DNA from: an uncultured Holophaga sp. | GTDB lineage: Bacteria; Acidobacteriota; Holophagae; Holophagales; Holophagaceae | Reading direction: 5' to 3' | DNA: 64,000 bases | NCBI RefSeq assembly: GCF_963677305.1 | Contig: NZ_OY781925.1 | Coordinates: forward strand, 1,451,001-1,515,000 | Part shown: piece after piece, positions 18,287-26,391 of the stretch | How positions within the stretch are numbered: position 1 is the first letter of the stretch | Layout of the letters: every line of letters starts with the position of its first letter | Program-made: the position numbers and the translations under genes | The notes under the pieces: model-generated | What the model saw: only the letters and a program-made list of their open reading frames with translations | What the model was told of the DNA's origin: nothing | Databases searched by the model: none

Positions 18287-18349
18287 GCGATCCCCCCAAA
18301 AGCGGAACCCCCCGGCTGGCCGGGGGGTTCCGCTTTTGGGGGGGATCGC
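18287..18349. terminator. Long perfect bidirectional terminator-like inverted repeat
   Basis: GCGATCCCCCC is followed by AAAAGCGG, AA and CCCCCCGG, and after a very short loop the same units return as their complements. Arms are nearly perfect over about 28 bp. The AAAAG/CTTTT parts give weak T-runs inside the stem in both directions. It separates convergent genes (MFS on +, small basic ORF on -). Confidence 0.75.
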
Positions 18350-18353
18350 TTGT

Positions 18354-18524
18354 TCAGGGCTCCTCGGCGCCTGGGGTCTCCGCAGGGGACATGCCGTCTT
18401 CGGGCTCAGCCTCCCTGGGATCATCAGTCTGGCGCTGGAGCTTTCGGGTCCGCTTCTCCTCCTGCTTGCGCAGGCGCTCCAGATCCTTCATGCGCTTCTC
18501 ACGCTGGTAGTTGACTCGGGCCAC
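18354..18524 (-). CDS. Small basic helical protein downstream of cold-shock gene
   Basis: I predict a 56-residue, highly charged protein starting ARVNYQREKRMKDLERLRKQ, with an acidic Pro/Glu C-terminal tail. Lys/Arg-rich helices of this kind occur in small uncharacterised proteins of Gram-negative bacteria; no function is assigned. GTG 18524 is preferred because GGAGGT lies 4 nt upstream, although an ATG at 18536 is in frame. The gene begins right after the csp terminator, so it would be expressed by read-through or its own promoter. It may not be real, but its start and amino-acid composition are coherent. Confidence 0.55.
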   Translation of the reverse strand: MARVNYQREKRMKDLERLRKQEEKRTRKLQRQTDDPREAEPEDGMSPAETPGAEEP

Positions 18525-18540
18525 GACCACCTCCATGAAA

Positions 18541-18566
18541 AAAGCCCGCCACATCTGCGGCGGGCC
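18541..18566 (-). terminator. Rho-independent terminator of the cold-shock gene
   Basis: On the minus strand GCCCGCC pairs with GGCGGGC around an 8-nt loop and is followed by TTTTTT. It lies 21 nt past the cold-shock stop codon. Confidence 0.85.
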
Positions 18567-18586
18567 GGACTGGCATCCAGGAAAAC

Positions 18587-18790
18587 CTAGAGCTTGACCA
18601 CGTTCACGGCCTGGGGGCCCTTCTGGCCGCGGGCGGTCTCGAAGGAGACCTTCTGGCCGTCATCGAGGGACTTGAAACCGGAACCCTGGATGGCGGTGTG
18701 ATGAACGAAAAGATCCGCGCCCCCGTCCTCGGGAGCGATGAAGCCGAAACCCTTTTCGGCGTTGAACCACTTGACAGTGCCCTGGGCCAT
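18587..18790 (-). CDS. csp: Cold shock protein (CspA family)
   Basis: The 67-residue single OB-fold RNA chaperone has both nucleic-acid-binding motifs: RNP1 KGFGFI (residues 13-18) and RNP2 DLFVHH (27-32), plus the [14 protein letters not shown] start typical of the family. It binds single-stranded RNA/DNA in the cytoplasm and prevents secondary structure, often in cold or stationary phase. Length is exactly normal. It has its own terminator and an inverted repeat in its leader (18806-18840). Confidence 0.97.
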   Translation of the reverse strand: MAQGTVKWFNAEKGFGFIAPEDGGADLFVHHTAIQGSGFKSLDDGQKVSFETARGQKGPQAVNVVKL

Positions 18791-18805
18791 GTCGTCTACC
18801 TCATG

Positions 18806-18840
18806 TTGTCTCGATTGTGGGCTGGTGCTAGACGAGACAA
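18806..18840 (-). other. Inverted repeat in cold-shock gene leader
   Basis: TTGTCTCG and CGAGACAA form a perfect 8-bp inverted repeat with a 19-nt loop, ending 15 nt upstream of the csp ATG. Cold-shock mRNAs commonly carry structured leaders, so an RNA hairpin is the likelier reading; an operator is possible. Confidence 0.4.
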
Positions 18841-19005
18841 AGGCCGGCTCAGCAAGGAGCAGGCAAACTGGCCCACTCTTCTGCTTCCAGCTTAGCCTGA
18901 ATGGGGGAAAACGGGGGGCTTTTTGTTTGCGGGGCAGCAGGCGGGGGCGGCTGTTTTCCGCCCATTCCCCATGCGCGCCGCGGGTGGTTGACCTACTCTT
19001 CGTCC

Positions 19006-20886
19006 ATGCGAAGCCTGGGTGATGTCCTCCTGACCCGCGGTCCCTTCTCGGAGATCGTCATCGGCAATACGGCCGTGGCCCGGGCCATGCTGGAGGCCGG
19101 CATCCGGGTGGCCACCTCCTACCCCGGGTCGCCCACCCCTGAGATCGCGACCGCCCTGGCAGCCATCCCAAATGCCCGGCGGGTCTTCCACTTCGAGTTC
19201 GCCACCAATGAGAAGGTGGCCCTGGAGGTGGCCCTGGGCTCGGCGCTCAACGGGCATCCCAGCCTGGTCTTCTTCAAGAGCGTGGGCCTGAATGTGGCGG
19301 CGGACTCCTTTGTGCAGCTGGGACTGCTCCGGATCCCCGGGGGGCTGGTGGTGCTCCTGGGGGACGACCCCGGGGCCAACTCCAGCCAGAACGAACAGGA
19401 CAACCGCCACTATGCACGTCTCGCGGGCCTGCCTCTCCTGGAGGCGGCGGACCCCCAGGAGGCCCATGATCTCTTCCTGTGCGCTGCAGCTTGGGCGCGT
19501 GAACTGGAGACGGCGGTGATCCTGCGTCTCACGACCCATGTCTGCCACGCCAAGGCGCGGGTGGACTTCGGTGAGTGGATTCCGCCGAACCCACCCCCTG
19601 GCCCCGCCTTTGCCCCCCGGGGCACGGAGCTGGTGCCCCTGGTGGCCTCCATCCCGCCCCTGCGCCGGGTGGCCCTTGCTCGCCTGGAGGCCTTCCGGCG
19701 GCGCTTCGAAGATTCCCCCGCCAATCGGGTCACGGGGCAGGGCTCCCGGCGCGGGATCATCGCGACCGGACTCCCCCGGCTCACCCTGCTGGATGTGCTG
19801 GAAGGCAGCCTGGAACCCCCGGATGTGCTGGAACTGGCCACAGTGCATCCCCTGCCGGTGGAGCGGGTGGCGACCTTCCTGGCAGGCCATGATGAGGTGA
19901 AGCTCCTGGAGGAGCTGGACCCCTTCCTTGAAGTGGAGATCAAGGCCCTGGCCTATGATCGTCGGCTCAACACCCGCATCCTGGGCAAGGCCGATGCGGA
20001 GGAGTGCATCGGGGAGTTCCTGCCGGAGCGGGTGGAGGCCATCCTGCGGGCCGCCTGGCCGGACCTGCTTCCGCCGCGGGAGCTGCTTCCAGAGCTGCCG
20101 GGCCGGGAGGCCGTCCACCGCCCTGCCCAGCTCTGCCCGGGCTGCGGCCATCGCTCTGCCTTCTTCGCCCTCCAGCGGGAGCTGGGTCCCGAGGTCATCA
20201 CGGTGGCGGACATCGGCTGCCACACCATGGGCCACCAGGCCCCCTACCACATGGGCCAGGTGCTGGTCTCCATGGGCCACGCCCCCTCCACAGGTTCGGG
20301 GCTGGCGCTCTTCAACACCGAGCGGCCCGTGGTGGCCTTTCTGGGGGACTCCACCTTCTTCCATGCGGGGCTGCCAGCCATCGCCAACGCCGTCTTCAAC
20401 CGCCACAATCTGGTGCTGGTGATTCTGGAGAACGGCACCACGGCCATGACGGGGCACCAGGATCACCCCGGTGTGGGGCGCAACTTCAACGGCGAGGCCC
20501 CCCGGGTGCCCCTGCGCCAGGCTCTGGAGGGGCTGGGGGTCACCTCCATCCGGGAGGTGGACGCTTACCAGGGGGCGAAGCTGGCCAACCTTGTGCGGGA
20601 GGCCCTGGGTGAGACGGGTTTCCGGGTCATCATCGCCCGGCACCCCTGCATGCTGAAAGTGACCCGGGAGGCCCGGCGCAGACCCGGGTTCCGGGAGCGC
20701 CATGTGCGCATCGAGCAGGGGCTCTGCACCCGGGCGGCCACCTGCATCGAGGGCTTCGCCTGCCCCAGCTTCGTGCGCCACCCCGATGGGCGTTTCTCCG
20801 TGAACCGGGAACTCTGCATCGGGGATGGCTCCTGCAGGCAGTTCTGCGCGGCCGGGGCCATCCTGCCCGAGGAGGGGCGTCCATGA
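19006..20886 (+). CDS. iorA: Indolepyruvate:ferredoxin oxidoreductase, alpha subunit (variant ferredoxin motifs)
   Basis: The 626-residue thiamine-diphosphate enzyme subunit oxidatively decarboxylates aryl or branched 2-oxoacids to the CoA thioester and reduces ferredoxin. Seen: pyrimidine-binding domain start ([28 protein letters not shown]), the TPP-binding domain ([11 protein letters not shown] near 375, then [45 protein letters not shown]), and a C-terminal ferredoxin-like domain. That domain reads [14 protein letters not shown] and [14 protein letters not shown]: the second cysteine of each 4Fe-4S motif is Ala and Asp. ATG 19006 is used because upstream in-frame sequence is not family-like. 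It is coupled to iorB by a 4-nt overlap. Confidence 0.92.
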   Translation: MRSLGDVLLTRGPFSEIVIGNTAVARAMLEAGIRVATSYPGSPTPEIATALAAIPNARRVFHFEFATNEKVALEVALGSALNGHPSLVFFKSVGLNVAADSFVQLGLLRIPGGLVVLLGDDPGANSSQNEQDNRHYARLAGLPLLEAADPQEAHDLFLCAAAWARELETAVILRLTTHVCHAKARVDFGEWIPPNPPPGPAFAPRGTELVPLVASIPPLRRVALARLEAFRRRFEDSPANRVTGQGSRRGIIATGLPRLTLLDVLEGSLEPPDVLELATVHPLPVERVATFLAGHDEVKLLEELDPFLEVEIKALAYDRRLNTRILGKADAEECIGEFLPERVEAILRAAWPDLLPPRELLPELPGREAVHRPAQLCPGCGHRSAFFALQRELGPEVITVADIGCHTMGHQAPYHMGQVLVSMGHAPSTGSGLALFNTERPVVAFLGDSTFFHAGLPAIANAVFNRHNLVLVILENGTTAMTGHQDHPGVGRNFNGEAPRVPLRQALEGLGVTSIREVDAYQGAKLANLVREALGETGFRVIIARHPCMLKVTREARRRPGFRERHVRIEQGLCTRAATCIEGFACPSFVRHPDGRFSVNRELCIGDGSCRQFCAAGAILPEEGRP

Positions 20887-21494
20887 GCGGGGAGACCTTC
20901 AACATCTATCTGGCGGGCGTGGGGGGGCAGGGCATCGGGCTCCTGTCCGAAGTCCTGGCCCGGGCTGCGGATGCCGCGGGTCACCGCCTGCGGGGATGCG
21001 ACACCCACGGCATGGCCCAGCGGGGTGGGGAGGTGGCGGGCCACCTTCGCCTGGGGCCCACTATGCGCTCGCCCTTCGTTCCTCCCCATGGGGCCCAGTT
21101 GGTGCTCGCCCTGGAGCGCCACGAAGCCCACCGGGCCGCTCGGGGCTTCCTGGCTCCGGGGGGCACCCTGCTTTGGTATGACGCGCTCTGGCAGCCGCTG
21201 CCGGTGCGGATGGGAGAGGAGCCTCCCATCGAGGTGACCGAGCTTGAGGAACTCTGCGCTGCCCTGGGTGCCGTCTGCCTGAAGGTGCCTGCGCAGGCAC
21301 TCCCGGATGTGCGCATGCAGAACACCCTGGTTCTGCGGGAGGTGGCGGTCGGCCACCTCATCGCCGGTGTCGGACTTCCAGAATTGGGGAGGGGGCTCGG
21401 GGATCTGATGGAGGGGACTCTGCTGGAGGCCAACCTCGCTCTGCTGCGGCAAGGGCCGCTCAGCGCGGAGGCGCTGCCTGGAACAGATGGATGA
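20883..21494 (+). CDS. iorB: Indolepyruvate:ferredoxin oxidoreductase, beta subunit
   Basis: The 203-residue gamma-type domain of 2-oxoacid:acceptor oxidoreductases completes the IorAB enzyme. Seen: YLAGVGGQGIGLLSEVLARAA at the N terminus (CoA/nucleotide-type glycine loop), DTHGMAQRGGEVAGHLRLG, and MQNTLVLREVAVGHLIAGVG. It overlaps iorA by ATGA, so equimolar translation is likely. Products (arylacetyl-CoA or acyl-CoA) could be turned into ATP through acyl phosphate, for which pta and butyrate kinase lie 8 kb away; that link is inference. The 3' end overlaps the convergent gene at 21460 by 35 nt. Confidence 0.92.
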   Translation: MSGETFNIYLAGVGGQGIGLLSEVLARAADAAGHRLRGCDTHGMAQRGGEVAGHLRLGPTMRSPFVPPHGAQLVLALERHEAHRAARGFLAPGGTLLWYDALWQPLPVRMGEEPPIEVTELEELCAALGAVCLKVPAQALPDVRMQNTLVLREVAVGHLIAGVGLPELGRGLGDLMEGTLLEANLALLRQGPLSAEALPGTDG

Positions 21495-21861
21495 GGTTCC
21501 CGCGCAACTGGTCCCCGAAGCTGCCGGGGATGATGCGCTGCCACTGGATGGGCAGGAGGGAGTCCATGCGGGTGAGGTGCCCCCTCGCGTCAAACTCGCG
21601 GACACTGTGCATGGCGAAGCTCCTGCCATCTCTGGAGAGGCAGAAGACGCACTCCATGCGGCTGCCACTGCGGTCCACCACGGTGATGGCGTAGGCCGTG
21701 TGGTGATCCTCCCCGAGGTTCACCCGCAGACGGGACGGATCCGTATAGACCGCCCGGCTGCCCTGGTCCAGCACCAGGGGTTGTCCCCCCCGCATGTCCG
21801 GCCATCCCGCCGCAGACAGAAGGCCGGTGACGAGGAGCAGGGGCAGAATCCGGATGGGCAT
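21460..21861 (-). CDS. Secreted protein resembling surface-adhesin E type
   Basis: The 133-residue protein has a Sec signal peptide (MPIRILPLLLVTGLLSAAG). The mature part includes YAITVVDRSGSRMECVFCLS and a C-terminal WQRIIPGSFGDQLRGNLI, which recalls the short beta-rich surface-adhesin protein E domain (W...I.PGS...L). Periplasmic or outer-surface location is likely. Function is unknown. It follows the AraC gene on the same strand after 4 nt, so the two may form a small operon. The 3' end overlaps iorB. Confidence 0.65.
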   Translation of the reverse strand: MPIRILPLLLVTGLLSAAGWPDMRGGQPLVLDQGSRAVYTDPSRLRVNLGEDHHTAYAITVVDRSGSRMECVFCLSRDGRSFAMHSVREFDARGHLTRMDSLLPIQWQRIIPGSFGDQLRGNLIHLFQAAPPR

Positions 21862-21865
21862 GGGC

Positions 21866-22852
21866 TCAGCTCCTCAGGGTCTCGGAGGGGCTCTCGCCAA
21901 AGCGTTCCCGGTAGGCGGAGGCGAAGCGCCCCAGGTGAGGACAGCCCCAGGCCTGGGCGATCCCTGCCACAGTGGCCCCCGGGCTGGCCTCCAGGAGCTC
22001 CCTTCGGGCCCCCTCCAACCTCAGGGCCTGGAGAAAACGCATGGGGCTGGTGTGCCGATAGTCCCGGAAGCCCTGGGTGAGACCCCGGAGGCTGATCCCG
22101 GTGGCATCGGCGATGGCCGCGAGACTCAGGGGCTCTCCGGCATGGGCGCGCATGAAGGCCTCGGCTCGGCGGATATGGCCCGGAGCCCAGGAGGCGGGGG
22201 ACCGGAGCTCTTCCGAGTAGCTGTGCTCATGCTCTGAGAGGAGCATGACCAGGGCCGTGTCCTCCAGGCTGCGGACCAGGGCTGGGTTGAGCCGGCCGCC
22301 ATCGCCCTCCACATAGGTCAGCAGCAGTTGGAGGAGGGCCAGCCAGTGCCGGTGGGTGGCCGCTGCATCCGGGATGAAGGGGGAGAAGTGGATGGGGCGG
22401 TCGAGGCTGTGCCCCAGGAGTCGGGCGCAGCAGGTCTCCACTGCCGTGGTGTCAAAGCGGAGGTGGATGCGTCGGCTGTCGGCGCTGAATCGCTTGAGGA
22501 CAGGTGCGTAGGGAGAGTCGATCACCACCATGCCCGAGCCACCCCGGTAGGTCCGGTCCGCATAGCTCACCTCCGCATCCCCCTGGGTCTGGGTGGAGAT
22601 CAGGAGGTAGCGGGGATCCGGGTCCTGGGCCAGTTCCACCTCCGTGTCGAAGGCCAGGGCGCTGAGCCGGATACTGCCCAGGTGGAGGGTCTGGATCCGG
22701 GCCTGGAAGGCCCTCGGGGTACCCAGCACCCGCATCTGGTGGCGGGTGAAGGCCTGGCGGATGTACGCCGAGGCTTGGCGGGGGTCCCGGCTCACAAACT
22801 CCCTGACCCCCGGGGCGGAGGTGGAGGAGGGTAGGGTCAGATCCAAGGCCAT
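21866..22852 (-). CDS. AraC/XylS family transcriptional regulator
   Basis: The protein of about 328 residues has an AraC-type N-terminal ligand-binding half (cupin-like, with GDAEVSYADRTYRGGSGMVV) and a C-terminal double helix-turn-helix: LSLAAIADATGISLRGLTQGF and VAGIAQAWGCPHLGRFASAYRERFGESP. The layout resembles the AraC_binding_2 group that responds to aromatic or organic effectors. ATG 22852 gives a family-like start, but an in-frame ATG 30 nt upstream is possible; neither has a good ribosome-binding site. Targets are unknown; the neighbouring secreted gene and iorAB are the nearest candidates. Confidence 0.87.
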   Translation of the reverse strand: MALDLTLPSSTSAPGVREFVSRDPRQASAYIRQAFTRHQMRVLGTPRAFQARIQTLHLGSIRLSALAFDTEVELAQDPDPRYLLISTQTQGDAEVSYADRTYRGGSGMVVIDSPYAPVLKRFSADSRRIHLRFDTTAVETCCARLLGHSLDRPIHFSPFIPDAAATHRHWLALLQLLLTYVEGDGGRLNPALVRSLEDTALVMLLSEHEHSYSEELRSPASWAPGHIRRAEAFMRAHAGEPLSLAAIADATGISLRGLTQGFRDYRHTSPMRFLQALRLEGARRELLEASPGATVAGIAQAWGCPHLGRFASAYRERFGESPSETLRS

Positions 22853-22905
22853 GGGTGGCGTTCCGTCCCCTATTCTACCCATGGGTGTCCGAAGCCCGAG
22901 GGGCT

Positions 22906-23121
22906 TCAGCCAGAGATGATCTTGTGGGCCCGTTCGCTCATGTTGGGGAAGAGGTCTGGGGGCACGGCCTCGGAGCCTTTGGCCAGCAGGACCTGGTGGC
23001 GGGCACAGGTCAGGAAGTCTCCCTGGCAGTAGTTCTTCTTCATGAGATGGGCCATGGCGGGCATAGAGGCCATCCGGTCATTGAAGAAGGGGCAGCGGGG
23101 CAGGCACTCGCACTCGGACAT
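22906..23121 (-). CDS. Small cysteine-containing protein
   Basis: The 71-residue protein has four or five cysteines in spaced groups (CECLPRCPFFND at the N terminus, then YCQGDFLTCARHQV near residue 32) and ends LFPNMSERAHKII. The arrangement suggests a metal- or iron-sulfur-binding fold; no family name is assigned. AGGAGG lies 7 nt before the ATG, within the 3' arm of a perfect 11-bp hairpin (23125-23162), so translation may be controlled by RNA structure. Confidence 0.7.
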   Translation of the reverse strand: MSECECLPRCPFFNDRMASMPAMAHLMKKNYCQGDFLTCARHQVLLAKGSEAVPPDLFPNMSERAHKIISG

Positions 23122-23124
23122 GAA

Positions 23125-23162
23125 GAACCTCCTGGGGCCATCTTTTGGACGCCAGGAGGTTC
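23125..23162 (-). promoter_or_regulatory. Hairpin covering the ribosome-binding site of the 22906-23121 gene
   Basis: On the minus strand GAACCTCCTGG and CCAGGAGGTTC form a perfect 11-bp stem with a 16-nt loop. The 3' arm contains the AGGAGG site of the downstream ATG (23121), so folding would hide it. It lies 5 nt after the stop codon of the upstream ORF fragment and may also act as its 3' end. Confidence 0.6.
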
Positions 23163-23167
23163 ATCGG

Positions 23168-23443
23168 TCAATCTTTGCGCGGGGTCAAATCAGGGATCAG
23201 GCCCCCGTGACACGGAGCAGGACCTTCATGGCCGTATTCGTCCGCTGCGAGAGCACTGTCGACGGCGGTGAGCACCAGGTCCTGGGTCTGGAGGGCTGCC
23301 TCAGTCTCCCGCTGGGCTGCACCGCGGATCCGCTTGCCGATGTAGGCCGAGAAGGCCCAGCCACCCGGGAGGGTAATGGCCAGGATGAGGGTCACGGCTG
23401 GAGTGAGGACTTTCCGGGTCAGAGAGCCGCTTGTCCACACCAT
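23168..23443 (-). pseudogene. Probable remnant of a chemoreceptor/sensor N terminus
   Basis: The 91-residue ORF has a cytosolic basic start (SLTRKVLTPAV), one transmembrane segment (LILAITLPGGWAFSAYIG) and the beginning of a periplasmic helix (RETEAALQTQDLVLTAVDSAL). This is how many Cache-type methyl-accepting chemotaxis proteins begin. It then runs into an unrelated tail and stops. No ligand-binding, HAMP or signalling domain follows in any frame. A purine-rich ribosome-binding site is present, so a short single-pass membrane protein remains an alternative. Confidence 0.4.
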
Positions 23444-23517
23444 TCCTGCCTTCCTGATCCACCGATTACCACGGTCGGTTGTTCTATCGGATCATGGGGG
23501 AGGCCCATTAACTGTGT

Positions 23518-23967
23518 TCAGGATCCGAGTTCGCGCATACAGGCGAGTGCCACCCCAGGCACCGCCGCCTCCACCTCTGGGCTCATCTCCAGGCTCAGGC
23601 CTCCCAGGCCTGGAATGGAGACTGCATAGAGCACCACGTTGGGCTCCTCACCCATGAGGTAGAAGCAGTCGAGCAGGTCCTTGAGTCCGATGTCGTGGGC
23701 GGTCAGGGTGGGGGGGTAGTCCGAGGAATACTTGGGGATCAGGCGTGTGCAGGTGCCCGGGGCCTGGCCGTCTTGGGTGGCATCCACCAGGATCACCCGG
23801 TCCGCCTCCTGCATGGGGGCGAGGAGCACCATGCCGAGGGTGCCCCCGTCGAGCAGGGTTGTACCCGGCGGGAAGGGGCCGAGAGTCTCCAGGTGGCGGA
23901 CCACATGGACTCCGACCCCCTCATCGCCGAGAAGGGTATTACCGATGCCGAGGATGAGGGTCTTCAA
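23518..23967 (-). CDS. hyaD: Hydrogenase maturation endopeptidase
   Basis: The 149-residue nickel-dependent protease of the HyaD/HybD/HoxM family trims the C-terminal peptide of the hydrogenase large subunit after NiFe insertion. Seen: LILGIGNTLLGDEGVGVHVV with the Glu metal ligand, a central LLDGGTLGMVLLAPM with Asp, and LTAHDIGLKDLL with His. I place the start at TTG 23967, which overlaps the stop of the cytochrome gene (TTGA). The ATG-initiated longer frame would read out of phase through the cytochrome gene. It is last in hyaABCD. Confidence 0.9.
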   Translation of the reverse strand: MKTLILGIGNTLLGDEGVGVHVVRHLETLGPFPPGTTLLDGGTLGMVLLAPMQEADRVILVDATQDGQAPGTCTRLIPKYSSDYPPTLTAHDIGLKDLLDCFYLMGEEPNVVLYAVSIPGLGGLSLEMSPEVEAAVPGVALACMRELGS

Positions 23968-24662
23968 AGCTTCTCCAGCTCGTCCTGCCGCTCGAACTTC
24001 CAGCCCCCGACCATGGAGGAGGTGGTGCCCCGGCCTTCCACATAGTCGTGGTAGAAGACCAGGTAGACATGGACGATCACGAAGAGCACGTAGAACCACA
24101 TGAAGGTGTGGTGGAGGTGGCGCACATTCTGGTCTCCCCCGAGGAGGGGGATGATCCAGGTGGCGAGGCGGGGGAAGAAGAAGTCGCTCATGGGCGAGAA
24201 GAGGGCGAAGCCGGTCAGAGCCTGGAAGAGGAAGAGCCAGAAGGTACCGAAGTAGATCAGGCCGGCCATGCGGTTGTGCCCCACATGGACCTCGCCATGG
24301 ACATCGGTCTGGAAGATATCCACCTTCATGACGGCCTTGATGTCATCCAGCCACTTCCAAGAGGTGGGGATGAACTCCTTCCAGCTGGCGTAGTGGTTCC
24401 CCACAAAGCCCCAATAGATGCGGACCAGCATGTTGAGCAGGAAGACGTAGCCCGTGAGGAAGTGGATGAAGCGGACGGTCCCGAACCAGTACTGGAAGGA
24501 GGCTTCCTGGCGATAGACGATGGAGATGGGGTGTCCGATGATGAAGCCGGTGACGATCAGGATGGTGATCGCGGCGGCGTTGATCCAGTGGAAGAGCCGG
24601 ACCGGGAGCTCCCAGACATAGACGCGGCGGTAGATGACGGGTGTGGTGATGTGGTAGTGCAT
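23964..24662 (-). CDS. hyaC: NiFe-hydrogenase b-type cytochrome subunit
   Basis: The 232-residue integral membrane di-haem cytochrome b anchors the hydrogenase and passes electrons to quinone. Seen: RVYVWELPVRLFHWINAAAI with the first haem-ligand His, four hydrophobic segments, HFLTGYVFLLNMLVRIYWGF, RHLHHTFMWFYVLFVIVHVY with paired His, and a C-terminal cytosolic DYVEGRGTTSSMVGGWKFE. Length and topology match the HyaC/HupC/HoxZ family. It lies 10 nt after the large subunit stop and overlaps hyaD. Confidence 0.95.
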   Translation of the reverse strand: MHYHITTPVIYRRVYVWELPVRLFHWINAAAITILIVTGFIIGHPISIVYRQEASFQYWFGTVRFIHFLTGYVFLLNMLVRIYWGFVGNHYASWKEFIPTSWKWLDDIKAVMKVDIFQTDVHGEVHVGHNRMAGLIYFGTFWLFLFQALTGFALFSPMSDFFFPRLATWIIPLLGGDQNVRHLHHTFMWFYVLFVIVHVYLVFYHDYVEGRGTTSSMVGGWKFERQDELEKL

Positions 24663-24672
24663 GGCCTCCTCC

Positions 24673-26391
24673 TCACTCCACGTGGATCTGGTTCAGGGTC
24701 CGGCCCTTGGGATCAAAGAGGTGCACCGCACAGGCCAGGCAGGGGTCGAAGGAGTGGATCGTTCGGATGATCTCCAGCGGCTGCTCGATGTTGGCCACCG
24801 GTGTGCCGATGAGTGAGGCTTCGAAGGCCGACTTCTGTCCCTTGGGATCTCTGGGGCTGCCATTCCAGGTGGTGGGGACCACCAGCTGGTAGTTGTCGAT
24901 GGCCCTGTCCTTGATGCGGATCCAGTGGGAGAGGGCACCGCGGGGCGCCTCGGCCATGCCCACCCCCTCCGCTGTGGCGGGCCAGGAGGAGGGCTCCCAC
25001 TGCCCTGGGGCGAAGGTGCTGAAGTTGCCCATCTTCAGGTTGGTGATGAGCTCGTCGAAGTCCTTCTTCATCTGGTGGGCGACCAGGAGGCATTCCAGCC
25101 CGCGGGCGGCGGTGCGTCCCAGGGTGGAGAAGAGGGCGGTCACCGGAACGCCAAGCTTGCCGAGGGTGTCGTTGACCACCTGCTTCACATCCGTGTTGCC
25201 CTTGGCATAGGCCACGATGAGGCGGGAGAGGGGACCCACCTCCATGGGGTGCTCCTTCCACCGGGGTGTCTTGATCCAGGAATACTTCCCCTCCACGTTC
25301 AGGTAGTCGTAGGGGGGCTTGGGACCGGTGTAGTTGAACTCGGTCTCCCCCTTCCAGGGGTGCAGGCCCACTTGGTCGCCGGCGGCGTACTTGTAGTAGG
25401 AGTGGGCGACGTACTCCTTGATCTCGTTGAGGTCCTTGGGGGTCACCTCATGGACCTCGTTGAGATTGCGCCCCAGCACCACACCCCGGGGCATGAAGTA
25501 GGAGGAGGGATCATTGAAACTGCGGGAGGGCAGGTCACCGAAGGCCAGGTAGTTCTCCAGGCCGCCGCCGATGGCACCCCAGTCTTTGTAGAAACCGGCG
25601 ATGGCCAGAAGGTCGGGGATGTAGACCTGCTCCACGAAGTCGATGCCGTCCTTGATGAGGCTGCCCACCTGGTTGAGGCGCTCCGTGTTGATGGCGTTGA
25701 CCTCCTCCAGATTGAAGGAGCAGGGGACACCGCCCACCAGGTAGTTGGGGTGGGGGTTCTTGCCACCGAAGATGGCGTGGATCTTGACGATCTCGCGCTG
25801 CCACTCAAGGGCATCCAGGTAGTGGGAGACCGCAAGGAGATTGACCTCCGGGGGCAGCTTGAAGGCCTTGTTGCCCCAATAGCCATTGGCGAAGATGCCC
25901 AGCTGGCCGCTCTCCACGTGCTTCTTCACCCGCTGCTGCACGGCGGCGAAGTGTCCGGGGTTGGACTTGGGCCAGCGGCTGATGCTCTGGGCGATCTTGG
26001 AGGTCTCCACCGGGTTGGCGCTCAGGGCGCTCACCACATCCACCCAGTCCATGGCGTGCAAGTGGTAGAAATGCACGACATGATCGTGGATGTTGAGGGT
26101 CTCCATCATCAGGTTGCGGACCAGCTCGGCATTGCGGGGAACGGTGATCTTGAGGGCATCCTCCACGGCGCGAACACTGGCCAGACCGTGGATGGACGTA
26201 CAGACGCCGCAGACGCGCTGGACGAAGGCCCAGGCATCCCGGGGATCCCGTCCCTGCAGGATCTTTTCAAGGCCGCGGACCATGGTGCCGGAGCTGTAGG
26301 CGTCGGTGACGATGCCGTTCTCCACCACCGCCTCGATCCGGAGGTGGCCTTCAATGCGGGTTACCGGGTCAACAACGATGCGGTTGCTCAT
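24673..26391 (-). CDS. hyaB: Uptake NiFe-hydrogenase large subunit
   Basis: The 572-residue catalytic subunit carries the NiFe(CN)2CO centre. Both nickel-binding cysteine pairs are present: RVCGVCTSIHG near residue 60 and DPCLACAVH near the C terminus. The 15 residues after that His (LFDPKGRTLNQIHVE) are the extension removed by HyaD. RIEGHLRIEAVVENG and RGLEKILQGRDPRDAWAFVQ are typical of group 1 enzymes. The ATG overlaps the small-subunit stop as TGATG. Confidence 0.97.
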   Translation of the reverse strand: MSNRIVVDPVTRIEGHLRIEAVVENGIVTDAYSSGTMVRGLEKILQGRDPRDAWAFVQRVCGVCTSIHGLASVRAVEDALKITVPRNAELVRNLMMETLNIHDHVVHFYHLHAMDWVDVVSALSANPVETSKIAQSISRWPKSNPGHFAAVQQRVKKHVESGQLGIFANGYWGNKAFKLPPEVNLLAVSHYLDALEWQREIVKIHAIFGGKNPHPNYLVGGVPCSFNLEEVNAINTERLNQVGSLIKDGIDFVEQVYIPDLLAIAGFYKDWGAIGGGLENYLAFGDLPSRSFNDPSSYFMPRGVVLGRNLNEVHEVTPKDLNEIKEYVAHSYYKYAAGDQVGLHPWKGETEFNYTGPKPPYDYLNVEGKYSWIKTPRWKEHPMEVGPLSRLIVAYAKGNTDVKQVVNDTLGKLGVPVTALFSTLGRTAARGLECLLVAHQMKKDFDELITNLKMGNFSTFAPGQWEPSSWPATAEGVGMAEAPRGALSHWIRIKDRAIDNYQLVVPTTWNGSPRDPKGQKSAFEASLIGTPVANIEQPLEIIRTIHSFDPCLACAVHLFDPKGRTLNQIHVE

